Shown piece by piece: positions 11,468 to 19,665 of a stretch of 64,000 nt of DNA. Positions within the stretch are counted from its first letter, which is position 1. Each line of letters starts with the position of its first letter. The notes beneath the pieces were generated by a model that saw only the letters and a list, made by a program, of their open reading frames with translations, was not told the DNA's origin and did no database searches. Location of the stretch: NCBI GenBank assembly GCA_949283375.1, contig CASDSM010000036.1, positions 62,001-126,000 on the forward strand. The letters are read 5' to 3'. The stretch is from an uncultured Eubacteriales bacterium (GTDB taxonomy: Bacteria; Bacillota; Clostridia; Oscillospirales; Oscillospiraceae). The position numbers and the translations under genes are program-made.

Positions 11468-11683
11468 GCGATTTTCACCACCTTACGATAACAAAGATCG
11501 GCCGTCGTGACACGGCGGAACGGACCGGCTCCCGCCCTGCCGCCTCTCTGGCAGCGCGCCGGAGCAGTTTGTCTGTCTTGCAATCCATTCCCACCTCCGT
11601 CCGTCAGGCTGGGAAAACGCACACAGAGGGGCCGCACCGGGACAAACCGGGGTCGGGCCGCGTTGCTTTTTTCCCTTTTCCGT
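11468..11683 (-). other. Untranslated leader of the atp operon
   Basis: About 210 bases between the putative atp promoter and atpB. No open frame with a ribosome binding site is convincing here. Several GC-rich short inverted repeats occur but no complete riboswitch fold is recognised. Confidence 0.4.
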
Positions 11684-11712
11684 ATTATACTGGCTACGGC
11701 ACGAAATGTAAA
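11684..11712 (-). promoter_or_regulatory. Promoter of the atp operon
   Basis: Minus strand TTTACA, 17 bases, TATAAT: near consensus. It faces away from the LysR gene at 11817, so the two units share a 350-base divergent region. Confidence 0.8.
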
Positions 11713-11816
11713 AAACGGATTTGATATAGCTGCTATACTATTTCGATATAATGACTGGCAAAATAGACAAATCGTCCGGCCGGAGGGCCGGGACGGCGGA
11801 GAGAGCGAGGTTGGCC

Positions 11817-12704
11817 ATGTCGAGCAATTACGATTACTACCGGATCTTCTACTATGTCGCCCAGTACCACAGCTTCACCGAGGCCGCTCATGTGCTGAAA
11901 AACAGCCAGCCCAACATCACCCGCTGCATGAACAATCTGGAGGAGGAGCTGGGCTGCGCCCTCTTTGTGCGCTCCAACCGCGGCGTCACCCTCACGCCGG
12001 AGGGGCAGAAGCTCTACGCCCATGTGAGCGTCGCCTTCCGCCAGCTGGAGACGGGGGAGGACGAGCTGCGCCAAAACGGCGGCGGCATCGTCTCCATCGG
12101 CACGAACGACGCGGCCCTCCACCTGCTCCTGCTCGACAAGCTCAAGCAGTTCCGCGCCCTTCAGCCGGGCATCCGCGTGCGCATCAGCAGCCACGCCACC
12201 GCGCAGGCCCTCACCGCCCTGCGCAACGGGCTGGTGGACTTTGCGGTGGTGAGCACCCCCCTGCACATCCGGCGGCCCCTGCATGAGGACCGGCTGATGG
12301 CCTTCCGGGACATCCTGATCGGCGGCCCGCGCTTTGCCGCCCTCTCCCGAACGCGGCAGCATCTGGCCGGGCTGGTGGACTACCCCATCATCTGTCTGGA
12401 GGAGGGGGCGGGCGCGCGGGAGTTTTTCCAGCGTCTCTTTGCCCGCCACGAGATCAAACTGCGGGTGGATCTGGAGGTGGCCGCCCTGGATCAGGTCCTG
12501 CCAATGGTGGTGAGCGACCTCGGCCTCGGCTTTGTCCCCGCCCCGATGGCGGCGCAGGCGATCGCGGACGGGCAGGTCTTCCACATCCCGCTGGTGGAGG
12601 AGATCCCGGAGCGGCACATCTCTCTGGTGAGCGATGAGTCGCGCAGCCATCGCGGTGCAGCGGAGCGGCTGCGCCGCCTGCTCTGCGGGGAGGAGCGGGT
12701 ATGA
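11817..12704 (+). CDS. LysR family transcriptional regulator
   Basis: 295 residues. N-terminal winged helix-turn-helix (about 1-62): YRIFYYVAQYHSFTEAAHVLKNSQPNITRCMNNLEEELG, then the LysR linker helix, and a substrate-binding domain (about 90-290). Start at ATG 11817 because the HTH begins there and GCGAGG precedes it; an in-frame ATG at 11751 lies within promoter-like AT-rich sequence. It overlaps the following phosphoesterase gene by four bases, so that enzyme is a probable target or at least co-expressed. Divergent from the atp operon, which raises the possibility of control there as well. Confidence 0.92.
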   Translation: MSSNYDYYRIFYYVAQYHSFTEAAHVLKNSQPNITRCMNNLEEELGCALFVRSNRGVTLTPEGQKLYAHVSVAFRQLETGEDELRQNGGGIVSIGTNDAALHLLLLDKLKQFRALQPGIRVRISSHATAQALTALRNGLVDFAVVSTPLHIRRPLHEDRLMAFRDILIGGPRFAALSRTRQHLAGLVDYPIICLEEGAGAREFFQRLFARHEIKLRVDLEVAALDQVLPMVVSDLGLGFVPAPMAAQAIADGQVFHIPLVEEIPERHISLVSDESRSHRGAAERLRRLLCGEERV

Positions 12705-13591
12705 ACTCCTTCCTGCGCCGCCCGGCCCGCCTGCTCGCCGCCGCAGCCCTGCTCACCGCGCTGGCCCTCGTCCTCTGGCACGGGAACTGCGCGCTCACGG
12801 TGACGAACTGCACCGTCTCCTCCAGCCATCTGCCCGCCGGGCTGGATGGGCTGCGCATCGCGCAGGTCTCCGACCTGCACGGGGCGGTCTTTGGTGCGGA
12901 GAACGGAGACCTGCTCGCCGCCCTGCGCGCGGCACAGCCCGACCTGATCGCGGTGACGGGGGACCTGATCGACTCCTACCGCACGGGAACGGATGATGAG
13001 GACTGGCGCGATACGGCGGAGACGGTCGTCCGGATGACGGAGATCGCGCCGGTCTACTATGTGACCGGGAACCATGAGGCCCGTCTGAGCGCCGTCTATC
13101 CCTCCCTGGAGGAGGCGCTGCGCGCGGGCGGCGTGACAGTGCTGCGCAACGGGGCGGCCACCTTCTCCCGCTCGGGGGCGGAGCTGTGCATCTGGGGGGT
13201 GGACGACCCCTCCTTCGCCCCCACGCAATACGAGGCGGAGACAATGGACGGCGCCCTCGCCGCCCTCGGGGCGGAGGCGGGCACGGGGGACTATCTCCTG
13301 CTCCTCTCCCACCGCCCGGAGCTGCTGGAGGTCTATGCCGCGCACGGCGTGGACCTTGTCCTCACCGGCCACGCGCACGGAGGCCAGATCCGCGTGCCAG
13401 GCCTGGGCGGTCTGGCCGCGCCCAATCAGGGACTGCTGCCGGCCTATACGAGCGGGCTGTACCGCAGCGGCGGGACGGTGATGGCGGTCAGCCGGGGGCT
13501 GGGCAACAGCATCTTCCCTCTCCGCGTGAACAATCCGCCGGAAGTGGTCCTGCTCACCCTGGCGCGCGATGCGGACCAGAGCGGCGGATAA
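12701..13591 (+). CDS. Metallophosphoesterase, YkuE-like, membrane-anchored
   Basis: Calcineurin-like phosphoesterase of the YkuE/YaeI type, 296 residues. An N-terminal membrane anchor or signal (residues 10-27, RLLAAAALLTALALVLWHG) places the catalytic domain outside the membrane. Metal ligands appear in the standard order: SDLHG (about 57), GDLID (about 87), GNHE (about 123), SHRPE (about 206) and GHAHGGQ (about 224). Relatives act on lipid-linked phosphates such as UDP-diacylglucosamine or on cell-wall precursors; the substrate here is inference. Coupled to the LysR gene by an ATGA overlap. Confidence 0.9.
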   Translation: MNSFLRRPARLLAAAALLTALALVLWHGNCALTVTNCTVSSSHLPAGLDGLRIAQVSDLHGAVFGAENGDLLAALRAAQPDLIAVTGDLIDSYRTGTDDEDWRDTAETVVRMTEIAPVYYVTGNHEARLSAVYPSLEEALRAGGVTVLRNGAATFSRSGAELCIWGVDDPSFAPTQYEAETMDGALAALGAEAGTGDYLLLLSHRPELLEVYAAHGVDLVLTGHAHGGQIRVPGLGGLAAPNQGLLPAYTSGLYRSGGTVMAVSRGLGNSIFPLRVNNPPEVVLLTLARDADQSGG

Positions 13592-13601
13592 CAAGAACGA
13601 A

Positions 13602-13640
13602 ACCGGGGCCGTCTCCCTGCTGTGGGAAGACAGCCCCGGT
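13602..13640. terminator. Bidirectional terminator between convergent genes
   Basis: Stem ACCGGGGC..GCCCCGGT extended by GTCTCCC/GGGAAGAC, between the plus-strand phosphoesterase and the minus-strand lipoprotein gene. TTTTCT follows a few bases later on the plus strand. Confidence 0.75.
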
Positions 13641-13668
13641 CATGTTTTCTCTTCCGGTCCGGGCGGGC

Positions 13669-14868
13669 CTATGCCGCCGCCGCGCTTCTGGAGACCGCCT
13701 GCCAGAACGCCTGCGCCTCTGTCTCCGCGCCAGCGCCGCCCGCCACCGGCTGCCAGAGCCCGCCGCCCGCCTGGAGCTCTGCCTCGGTCAGGATGGCGAG
13801 GGTCGCGTCCGGGTCCTCTCCGATCCGGCAGAGCTGATAGGCGCTGCCGCTCCCGTCGAGGGCCGCCAGCCCCGCTGACATCCGCTCCAGATTCGTCCGC
13901 CCCTCGCCGTCCTGTGCGTCCAGATCAATGTCCCGCACCAGGGCGGTCTCTCCGTTGAGCATCTGCGGCGTGAGCCCGGCGTCCCTGCAGGTCTCATACT
14001 GCCCCATATTCTGGAACTGCTTGATGACATCCAGCGGGAAGCCCGACTCGCTCTGCACGCCGGCGGCCTCCAACAGGCTCAGCCCCTGACAGAGGATGCC
14101 CCGGAGCGCCTCCGCCTCCTCGGACACCGAACCCAGCACGCCGGAGATCGCCCCCCACTTGAACTCCTCACTGCCGTGGAGGGCCGCCGCCTCCAGCGCA
14201 GCATCAAAATCGCCCGTCTCCATCCCGACCATGATCCCCTCTGTGAGCGCGCCGAACGCGCCGGAGCGCAGAGCGCAGAGCGTGCCGGACTCCGCCGCAA
14301 CGGCGAAGAGGATGCTGACCTCAGCCGCGCCGACCGCACCGGCCACACCGGCGACGGTCACGCAGATCAGGAGCACGCCGCCCCCGATCGCCAGATTGAC
14401 CAGCGCCGCCTCAGTGTCCATCCCCTCAACGGTCTGGAGCTCCTGCACGGTGGTCCGCCCGTCCTCCCCCAGGGTGAAGACATAGCGGCTCCCCTGAAAG
14501 ACCTCGTCCAGCTCGGCCAGCGTATAGCCAAAATAGAGGTTGGCCTGCGCGTTAAAGGACACCTCGTCCAGATATTCCCTTGAGATATAGACAGCGCTGA
14601 CGTTTTCGACAAAGTAATCCCCGCCGCCCAGGGCGGAGACGGTCTCCCGGTAGACCATGTCCTCCACATGGCCGAGCAGCCCCGCATCGCTGTAGGAGGA
14701 ATACGCCGGGATATCGTCCGTCCAGACCAGACCGGCCTCCGACGCCGGCGCGGCCTCCAGTTCCTGCATCTGCTGCTCCGGCTGTCCCTCGTCCTTCGGG
14801 GTCTCCGCCGGGGCGCAGGAGGCCAGCAGCATCATCAGGCAGAGCAAAAGGGCGATCACACGCTTCAT
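13669..14868 (-). CDS. Lipoprotein with polymorphic-toxin-like layout and degenerate LHH-nuclease-like C-terminus
   Basis: 399 residues. Signal peptide with lipobox LLASC (Cys about 18). Residues about 80-150 form a conserved-looking domain (VYISREYLDEVSFNAQANLYFGYTL). A Gly/Ala-rich hydrophobic stretch follows (about 155-225), then a linker of the kind seen before toxin tips, EEFKWGAISGV. The tail (about 275-365) resembles the LHH branch of HNH/ENDO VII nucleases: LDVIKQFQNMGQYETCRDAGL, ALVRDIDLDAQDGEGRTNLERMSAGLAALDGSG, then QLCRIGEDPDATLAILTEAEL. In the family, as I recall it, this reads LHHIGQ...SPLAILT..EH; here LHH is LCR and the last His is Leu, so catalysis looks lost. It is coupled by a four-base overlap to the surface protein gene upstream. 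Role unknown: a tame binding domain, an immunity decoy or a decayed effector are all possible. Confidence 0.7.
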   Translation of the reverse strand: MKRVIALLLCLMMLLASCAPAETPKDEGQPEQQMQELEAAPASEAGLVWTDDIPAYSSYSDAGLLGHVEDMVYRETVSALGGGDYFVENVSAVYISREYLDEVSFNAQANLYFGYTLAELDEVFQGSRYVFTLGEDGRTTVQELQTVEGMDTEAALVNLAIGGGVLLICVTVAGVAGAVGAAEVSILFAVAAESGTLCALRSGAFGALTEGIMVGMETGDFDAALEAAALHGSEEFKWGAISGVLGSVSEEAEALRGILCQGLSLLEAAGVQSESGFPLDVIKQFQNMGQYETCRDAGLTPQMLNGETALVRDIDLDAQDGEGRTNLERMSAGLAALDGSGSAYQLCRIGEDPDATLAILTEAELQAGGGLWQPVAGGAGAETEAQAFWQAVSRSAAAA

Positions 14869-16745
14869 TTCCCGGCACCTCCCCTCGCACGCGCCGACCT
14901 GCGGCGGAACATCAGCGAGAGCACGCCGGCCACGCCAATGCCGCCAGCAGCCGCGGCCACAGGCACAACGGGCATGGTCTCCCCCACCTCTTCCTCCGGG
15001 GGTGCGGCGGCGGCCAGCTCTGTCTCAAGCTCCGCCTCGGGGACGGCAGTCTCCTCCTCCACCTCCGTCTCCTCCGGCGGTTCCTCCTCCGGCAGGGCGG
15101 CGGCGAGCTCGATCGTGCCGTCCTCGGCGATGGTCGCGCCCTGCTCGATCAGCTCGTTGATCTCCGGGATGGAGAGTCCGGTGGTCATATGGGCCCGCAG
15201 CACGTCATTCGTGCCGACATAGATCTTTTTCACCGTGAGCTGGTTGGTATACTGGTTGTGGACGGTGATGGTGTAGATCCCCTCCTCGGTGTACTCCGCC
15301 CCGTCCCGCGCCGGTCCGTTGAAGCGGGTGTCCTCCACCAGGCCGTCCGCGCTCTCCGCCAGCACCTCCCGCTTGATATTGATGGTCAGATAGCGCGATT
15401 TTGCCAGGTCCAGCCGGAATCCGTTCTCGGTCATGGAGCTGTTGGTCAGCTCGCTGCCCGTCTCCACGTCGAAGGGATAGACCATGCAGTTGCCGTTGCG
15501 GACGGAGAAGCGGAAGAAGATGCGGTAGTGCTCCACCTTGTCCATCAGCTTGTCCCGCGTCACCTCATAGTCCAGCGCCACCTCATAGTCCCCCTCCTCA
15601 AAGAGCTGGACTCTGGTGTCCGCCCCCGCCGTGGCGTTCGCCTCGAGATAATTGGTGTAGATGACAGGTTCCTCTGTGACGTTGTTGTAGTCGGTATAGC
15701 GGATGATCAGGGTGCCACGCCCGAAATCCATCGTATCCGTCTCAAAATACTGGTCGCAGGCCTCCGTATCCGCGGTGATGGAGAGATCCTCATCCCCGCC
15801 GATGGCGTTGATGTTCTGGTTCAGATGGAACCACAGCGTCACCCGGTCGCCGACATTCTTCAGGAAGGTCATGCTGCCGTCTCCACTACTCTTCCGCTCG
15901 GTAAATCCACTGACGTAGAACTCTCCCAGCTCCCAGCCGTAGTGAATGTCATCCTGTCCGATGCTCTCCTCGCCGGTATAGTTGTCCCCATCGCTCACCT
16001 TCACCCGGCTTCCGAGCTGATAGCGCTGTTCCGGGGCGGCCGTACCCGCCGCGCCGCTGTCGGTGCAGGCGTAGAACTCGTATACCTCGACGCACTTCCG
16101 GTACTCGTATTCATCCCGGCTGATGAAGAGGTAGGTGCGCTCCCCCGTCTTCCTGGCGAGCTCATAGGCGACGATCAGCCGGTAATAGCAGCCGTTGAGC
16201 AGCTCGACCTCGCTGGTGGCGCACAGCGCGCCCGTCCGGGAGGGCGAGGCCTCAAAGGCGTCCGTGATCACGGTGTGATCGACCCACGTCAGCCTGTCCT
16301 TCGAGGTCTGGAGGAGGATCGCCCCCTTCCCGATCTTCTCCTCAAGGGTCATCGTGTCCAGCTTTTTGCTCTTGTCCTCCACCAGGTGCCAGGACTCCTC
16401 AGCGGCGTTGAGCAGCCCGTCCCCATGGGTGTAGTACAGGGAGAGGTTGCCCTCCGTCACCTCAAAGGCCGGCACGCCGCCCTGGCTGCCCGCCTCGGTG
16501 AAGCTCCCGCTCACGGAGAAGACGCCACAGGTGTTCTCCCCGTCCGTCTCTTCAGACGTCTCCGCGCTGGAGAATTCGTAGTGGCTCTCCCCGTCAAACG
16601 TATAGAGCTGCCCGGCCACCTCCGCTCTGCCGTCCGCAGCCCGGGCGGCCACCGGGAGCACGCCCGCCAGCAGGGCGGCCAGCAGCAGCCATACGACCGC
16701 CTTCGCGCCCTTTCGCGCCGCGGGTCCTCTCTCTCTTCTGCGCAT
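14865..16745 (-). CDS. Large secreted/surface protein with C-terminal membrane anchor
   Basis: 626 residues. Signal peptide (about 14-36, VVWLLLAALLAGVLPVAARA) and a C-terminal hydrophobic helix followed by RRRSARARGGAGK, preceded by a Pro/Glu-rich spacer (about 540-600): a classic cell-surface layout without an LPxTG motif. The middle has beta-rich domains with strongly patterned segments such as NVGDRVTLWFHLNQNINAI, FGRGTLIIRYTDYNNV, QLFEEGDYEVALDYEV and IFFRFSVRNGNCMVYPFDVETGSELTNSS. Similar proteins are familiar to me from gut Clostridia but have no assigned role. Start at ATG 16745 with GGGGGAGG five bases away. Translationally coupled to the lipoprotein downstream, so the two probably form one surface module. 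Confidence 0.72.
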   Translation of the reverse strand: MRRRERGPAARKGAKAVVWLLLAALLAGVLPVAARAADGRAEVAGQLYTFDGESHYEFSSAETSEETDGENTCGVFSVSGSFTEAGSQGGVPAFEVTEGNLSLYYTHGDGLLNAAEESWHLVEDKSKKLDTMTLEEKIGKGAILLQTSKDRLTWVDHTVITDAFEASPSRTGALCATSEVELLNGCYYRLIVAYELARKTGERTYLFISRDEYEYRKCVEVYEFYACTDSGAAGTAAPEQRYQLGSRVKVSDGDNYTGEESIGQDDIHYGWELGEFYVSGFTERKSSGDGSMTFLKNVGDRVTLWFHLNQNINAIGGDEDLSITADTEACDQYFETDTMDFGRGTLIIRYTDYNNVTEEPVIYTNYLEANATAGADTRVQLFEEGDYEVALDYEVTRDKLMDKVEHYRIFFRFSVRNGNCMVYPFDVETGSELTNSSMTENGFRLDLAKSRYLTINIKREVLAESADGLVEDTRFNGPARDGAEYTEEGIYTITVHNQYTNQLTVKKIYVGTNDVLRAHMTTGLSIPEINELIEQGATIAEDGTIELAAALPEEEPPEETEVEEETAVPEAELETELAAAAPPEEEVGETMPVVPVAAAAGGIGVAGVLSLMFRRRSARARGGAGK

Positions 16746-16928
16746 CGCGCCTCCCCCTCTCTGCTCTTCTGCCTGCTCTCCGGCCGGATCTTCGGCAGCA
16801 AGTCTCTCTGGTTTCCCGGGCAATGGGAACGCCGCCCGGTCCGCCGCAGCCGTTTGACAGTATTATCATACCACAGACCGGACGGACACTTTTTCAGCAA
16901 GTGCTGCCCGGTTGATTTATCAGGCATT

Positions 16929-16957
16929 ATTATAACACGCGCAGGCAGAATTTGACA
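16929..16957 (-). promoter_or_regulatory. Promoter for the surface-protein operon
   Basis: Minus strand TGTCAA, 17 bases, TATAAT, about 170 bases before the start codon at 16745. Confidence 0.6.
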
Positions 16958-16994
16958 TCCCTTTCCCGCCTGTGAGCTGTGTTTTTTTACCACC

Positions 16995-17054
16995 GCCCGG
17001 GGCGCATCCGCCCCGGAGAGAGAAGGCCCGGAACGGCAAAAACCGTTCCGGGCC
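16995..17054 (-). terminator. Tandem hairpin terminator after the 17084-18436 lipoprotein
   Basis: Perfect 12-bp stem GGCCCGGAACGG with a six-base A/T loop (17025-17054), then a second stem CCGGGGCG/CGCCCCGG (about 16997-17016) that leads into TTTTTTT reading out on the minus strand after a few bases. Confidence 0.65.
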
Positions 17055-17083
17055 CGTCATAGGTCTGTTATGTTCTGGATGTA

Positions 17084-18436
17084 TCACTCATAGTCCCAGT
17101 ATTCCGAAGAGACTACGATGGTCTCCACCAGCCCCGTCTCATCGTCCACATCAACTCTGACGGTGAGCACATCGTTGTACTCGTCATCGTAATAGTGGAA
17201 GCTGTAGAAGTCATAGCCGTCGTAGTCGTTGAACTCGAAGTCGCTCGTGACCCATTCCTCCACTTCCTCACGGGTGTCGCCGATGGACAGCCCGCCGGGG
17301 AGGGTGCAGGAGATCTCGTCATAGTCATCGATGTAGATTTGGGTGACCGCGCAGTTCTCCGGGATGGTCTGATAGGGCGCGTAGTTGTGAATGGGCACAC
17401 TCATCGAATTGCCATCCTTGCTCAGCGTGATGTAATCATCCCCGCCGGACGGAACAGCATTGGACTTCTGGGTGATCGACCAGCCGTTGTCCGTAAAAGC
17501 GCTCACAGGGCAGGGCATTCTGTAGATGTCGCCCTCGATCTCCACCATGGCCGTCATGAAGCTGTTCCCCAGCTCGCTGGCCACCCGGTAATCGCTGAGG
17601 TAGGAGGGGACATCCGTGACCGTCTCGGTCGCGTCGCTCTCATCGGCCACATAATTCCTCAGTTCGATCTCGCTGTACTCCCTCATGTCCGACGCCTCAC
17701 TATAGATCCAGAAGGTGGCATCTACATAGCTGTCATACTCATACTTGAGCAGAACATAGTCGTCATCCTCGTTGGTCGAGTTGGGCGAGCCGAAGGCAGC
17801 GACCACATCGTCCCTCGAGGAGGCGGGGCTGATCCCCTGCGCGACCGTAAAGAAGTCCGCAGAGGAGATGTCATCCAGTTCCACGCTGATGCCGCCGATC
17901 TTGCAGGTGGAGAGTTCCTTGGCATTGCCGCTCATATTGATGACGTCCACATAGATGTTGTTGCCGGATTTGGACATTCTGATGGAGGACTGGTAGGAAT
18001 TGCCGGCCACCAGGTCGGTCTCATAGGTGCCGCTGCTCGAGATGGTCCAGCCGTCGGCGACTAGGTCCGCGTAGGCGAACGGGAGCTGATAGACCTTGCC
18101 GTCGAGCGTAAAGGTGAAGTCGCTCAGCTCGTCCGACATCTCCACCGTGCCGGTCTCCACTGTGCTCACCGGCTCCTCCGGCTGCTCGGGCTCCTCCGGC
18201 TGCTCAGGCTCCTCGGGTTCCTCCGGCTGCTCAGGTTCCTCGGGTTCCTCAGACTCCTCCGGCTCCTCCGGCTGCTCTGCCTTCCCCGAGCCGGCCGGCT
18301 CCTCGCCGCTGTCGTCCGTGGTCTCAGTCTCACTGTTCGAGAGCAGGTCGTTCACGCCTCTGTTGTTGCCGCAGGCCGCCAGGCTGAGCGCCATCAGGAT
18401 GCTGAGGGCCAGGCACAGCCATCTTCTCATCTTCAT
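17084..18436 (-). CDS. Lipoprotein with Glu-Pro spacer and two related domains
   Basis: 450 residues. Lipobox LSLAACG (Cys about 22). Residues about 40-95 are an acidic linker (repeats of EEPEEPEQP). Two homologous-looking domains follow, each starting with a short beta pattern: FTLDGKVYQLPFAYADLVADGWTI (about 105-230) and VEIEGDIYRMPCPVSAFTDNGWSI (about 285-440). Each later has a segment of the type DDVVAAFGSPN or EEVEEWVTSDF, as in SmpA/BamE- or DUF-type beta-alpha lipoproteins. No catalytic motif is visible. Monocistronic with a strong promoter and its own terminator. Surface-exposed binding or sensing protein is the best inference. Confidence 0.75.
   Translation of the reverse strand: MKMRRWLCLALSILMALSLAACGNNRGVNDLLSNSETETTDDSGEEPAGSGKAEQPEEPEESEEPEEPEQPEEPEEPEQPEEPEQPEEPVSTVETGTVEMSDELSDFTFTLDGKVYQLPFAYADLVADGWTISSSGTYETDLVAGNSYQSSIRMSKSGNNIYVDVINMSGNAKELSTCKIGGISVELDDISSADFFTVAQGISPASSRDDVVAAFGSPNSTNEDDDYVLLKYEYDSYVDATFWIYSEASDMREYSEIELRNYVADESDATETVTDVPSYLSDYRVASELGNSFMTAMVEIEGDIYRMPCPVSAFTDNGWSITQKSNAVPSGGDDYITLSKDGNSMSVPIHNYAPYQTIPENCAVTQIYIDDYDEISCTLPGGLSIGDTREEVEEWVTSDFEFNDYDGYDFYSFHYYDDEYNDVLTVRVDVDDETGLVETIVVSSEYWDYE
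18170..18279 (-). repeat. Imperfect short tandem repeats encoding E-E-P/E-Q-P linker
   Basis: About 110 bases of 9- to 15-bp repeats (CTCCGGCTGCTC/CTCGGGTTCCTC-like on the plus strand). The reading frame is kept because units are multiples of three. Linker length is therefore likely to vary between strains. Confidence 0.75.
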
Positions 18437-18603
18437 GTTTCATCTCTCCTCATCTTTAAATTCTGGATATCCATACGCTTTGGCCCGATCATCGGGCGTT
18501 CCCAGAAATCTTTTCCTCTGTATCGGACCTCCTCTCCAGACAGGACATTACCGCAGAAATCCGGTGGAACCGCGCATCAAACGATTACTACAGTACAAAA
18601 ATT

Positions 18604-18632
18604 AGTATAGCAATGTTTTTTCAAAATGTCAA
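18604..18632 (-). promoter_or_regulatory. Strong promoter of the 17084-18436 lipoprotein
   Basis: Minus strand TTGACA, 17 bases, TATACT in AT-rich DNA. A leader of about 160 bases separates it from the start codon. Confidence 0.85.
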
Positions 18633-18786
18633 CATTCTTCTACATTTCGCCGAATTCCGTCCAATATATTTCAAAACAGCGGATCGTCTTTCAAAATTCC
18701 TCATTTTTGCTGTCTGAAAGTGTTTTTTCTTTCACCATACCCGGCCGCCCCGCAGTTGCTCTCGGCATCTCCCGGGCGGAGAAACA

Positions 18787-18816
18787 GGCCCGGAACGGTT
18801 TTCGCCGTCCCGGGCC
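18787..18816 (-). terminator. Terminator of trmN6-rsmI
   Basis: Stem GGCCCGGAACGG / CCGTCCCGGGCC with a six-base loop, right after the rsmI stop codon. The arm is identical to that of the hairpin at 17025. A short T-rich tail TGTTTCTCC follows on the minus strand. Confidence 0.7.
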
Positions 18817-18820
18817 GTTT

Positions 18821-19660
18821 TCAGTCCTCCTGTATTTGGAGCGCCGCCTGATAGAGCTCGTTTTTCCCGAGGCCGGTCTCACCGGCCACCTGTTTGGCCG
18901 CCGCGCGCAGGGAGAGCCCCTGCTCCCGCAGGGCGAGCACCCGCTCCGCCGCGTCCGCCAGCGAGGGGACATCCTCCTCCCGCTCCGGCGCGCCGGCGAC
19001 GACGAGGACGAACTCTCCCCGTGGCTCGGTCTCCCGGTAGTGCTCCGCCGCCGCGCCGAGGGTGGTGCGCAGCACCTCCTCGTGCAGCTTGGTCAGCTCC
19101 CGGCAGAGGGCGGCGGGGCGGTCCGGGCCGAAGGCGGCAGCGAGGTCGTCCAGGGTGGCTGTGAGCTTGTGCGGGGCCTCGTAGAAAATCATCGTCCGCG
19201 CCTCGCCGCGCAGGCCCTCCAGATGGGCGCGGCGGTTCTTCCGGTTCATCGGCAGAAAGCCCTCGAAGGTGAACCGCCCGGTCGGAAGTCCGGAGACCGC
19301 CAGCGCCGTGATGAGCGCGCACGGGCCGGGCAGGGCGGTCACCTCCACCCCGGCCCGGACGCAGAGGGCGACCAGGTCCTCCCCCGGGTCGCTGACGGCG
19401 GGGGTGCCCGCGTCGGTGACGAGGGCGCAGCTCTCCCCGGCGAGGAGGCGGTCCACGATGGCGGGGCCGCTCGTCGTGGTGTTGTGGCGGTAATAGCTCA
19501 CCATCGGCTTTTTCAGCCCGAGGTGGTTGAGCAGCTTGAGCGTGACGCGGGTATCCTCCGCGGCGATGAAGTCCACCTCCGCGAGCGTGCGCTCGGCGCG
19601 CTGGGAGAGGTCAGAGAGATTGCCGATCGGAGTGGGGACGAGATAGAGGGTGCCGGGCAT
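18821..19660 (-). CDS. rsmI: 16S rRNA (cytidine1402-2'-O)-methyltransferase
   Basis: Tetrapyrrole-methylase-fold enzyme that 2'-O-methylates C1402 of 16S rRNA using S-adenosylmethionine. 279 residues. Family motifs: LYLVPTPIGNLSDLS at the start, DFIAAEDTR, LVTDAGTPAVSDPG, ALPGPCALITALAVSGLP, FEGFLP. C-terminal helix-turn-helix-like region with LSLRAAAKQVAGETGLGKNELYQAAL. ATG 19660 is preceded by GAGGTGA. Follows trmN6 by five bases; the trmN6-rsmI order matches the yabB-yabC order of Bacillus. Confidence 0.95.
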   Translation of the reverse strand: MPGTLYLVPTPIGNLSDLSQRAERTLAEVDFIAAEDTRVTLKLLNHLGLKKPMVSYYRHNTTTSGPAIVDRLLAGESCALVTDAGTPAVSDPGEDLVALCVRAGVEVTALPGPCALITALAVSGLPTGRFTFEGFLPMNRKNRRAHLEGLRGEARTMIFYEAPHKLTATLDDLAAAFGPDRPAALCRELTKLHEEVLRTTLGAAAEHYRETEPRGEFVLVVAGAPEREEDVPSLADAAERVLALREQGLSLRAAAKQVAGETGLGKNELYQAALQIQED

Positions 19661-19665
19661 GGAAG

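Noticed and set aside
11507-12286. Plus-strand frame overlapping the LysR start
   Set aside because: Arg/Pro-rich after about residue 90, out of frame with the well-supported LysR gene, and it begins inside the atp leader.
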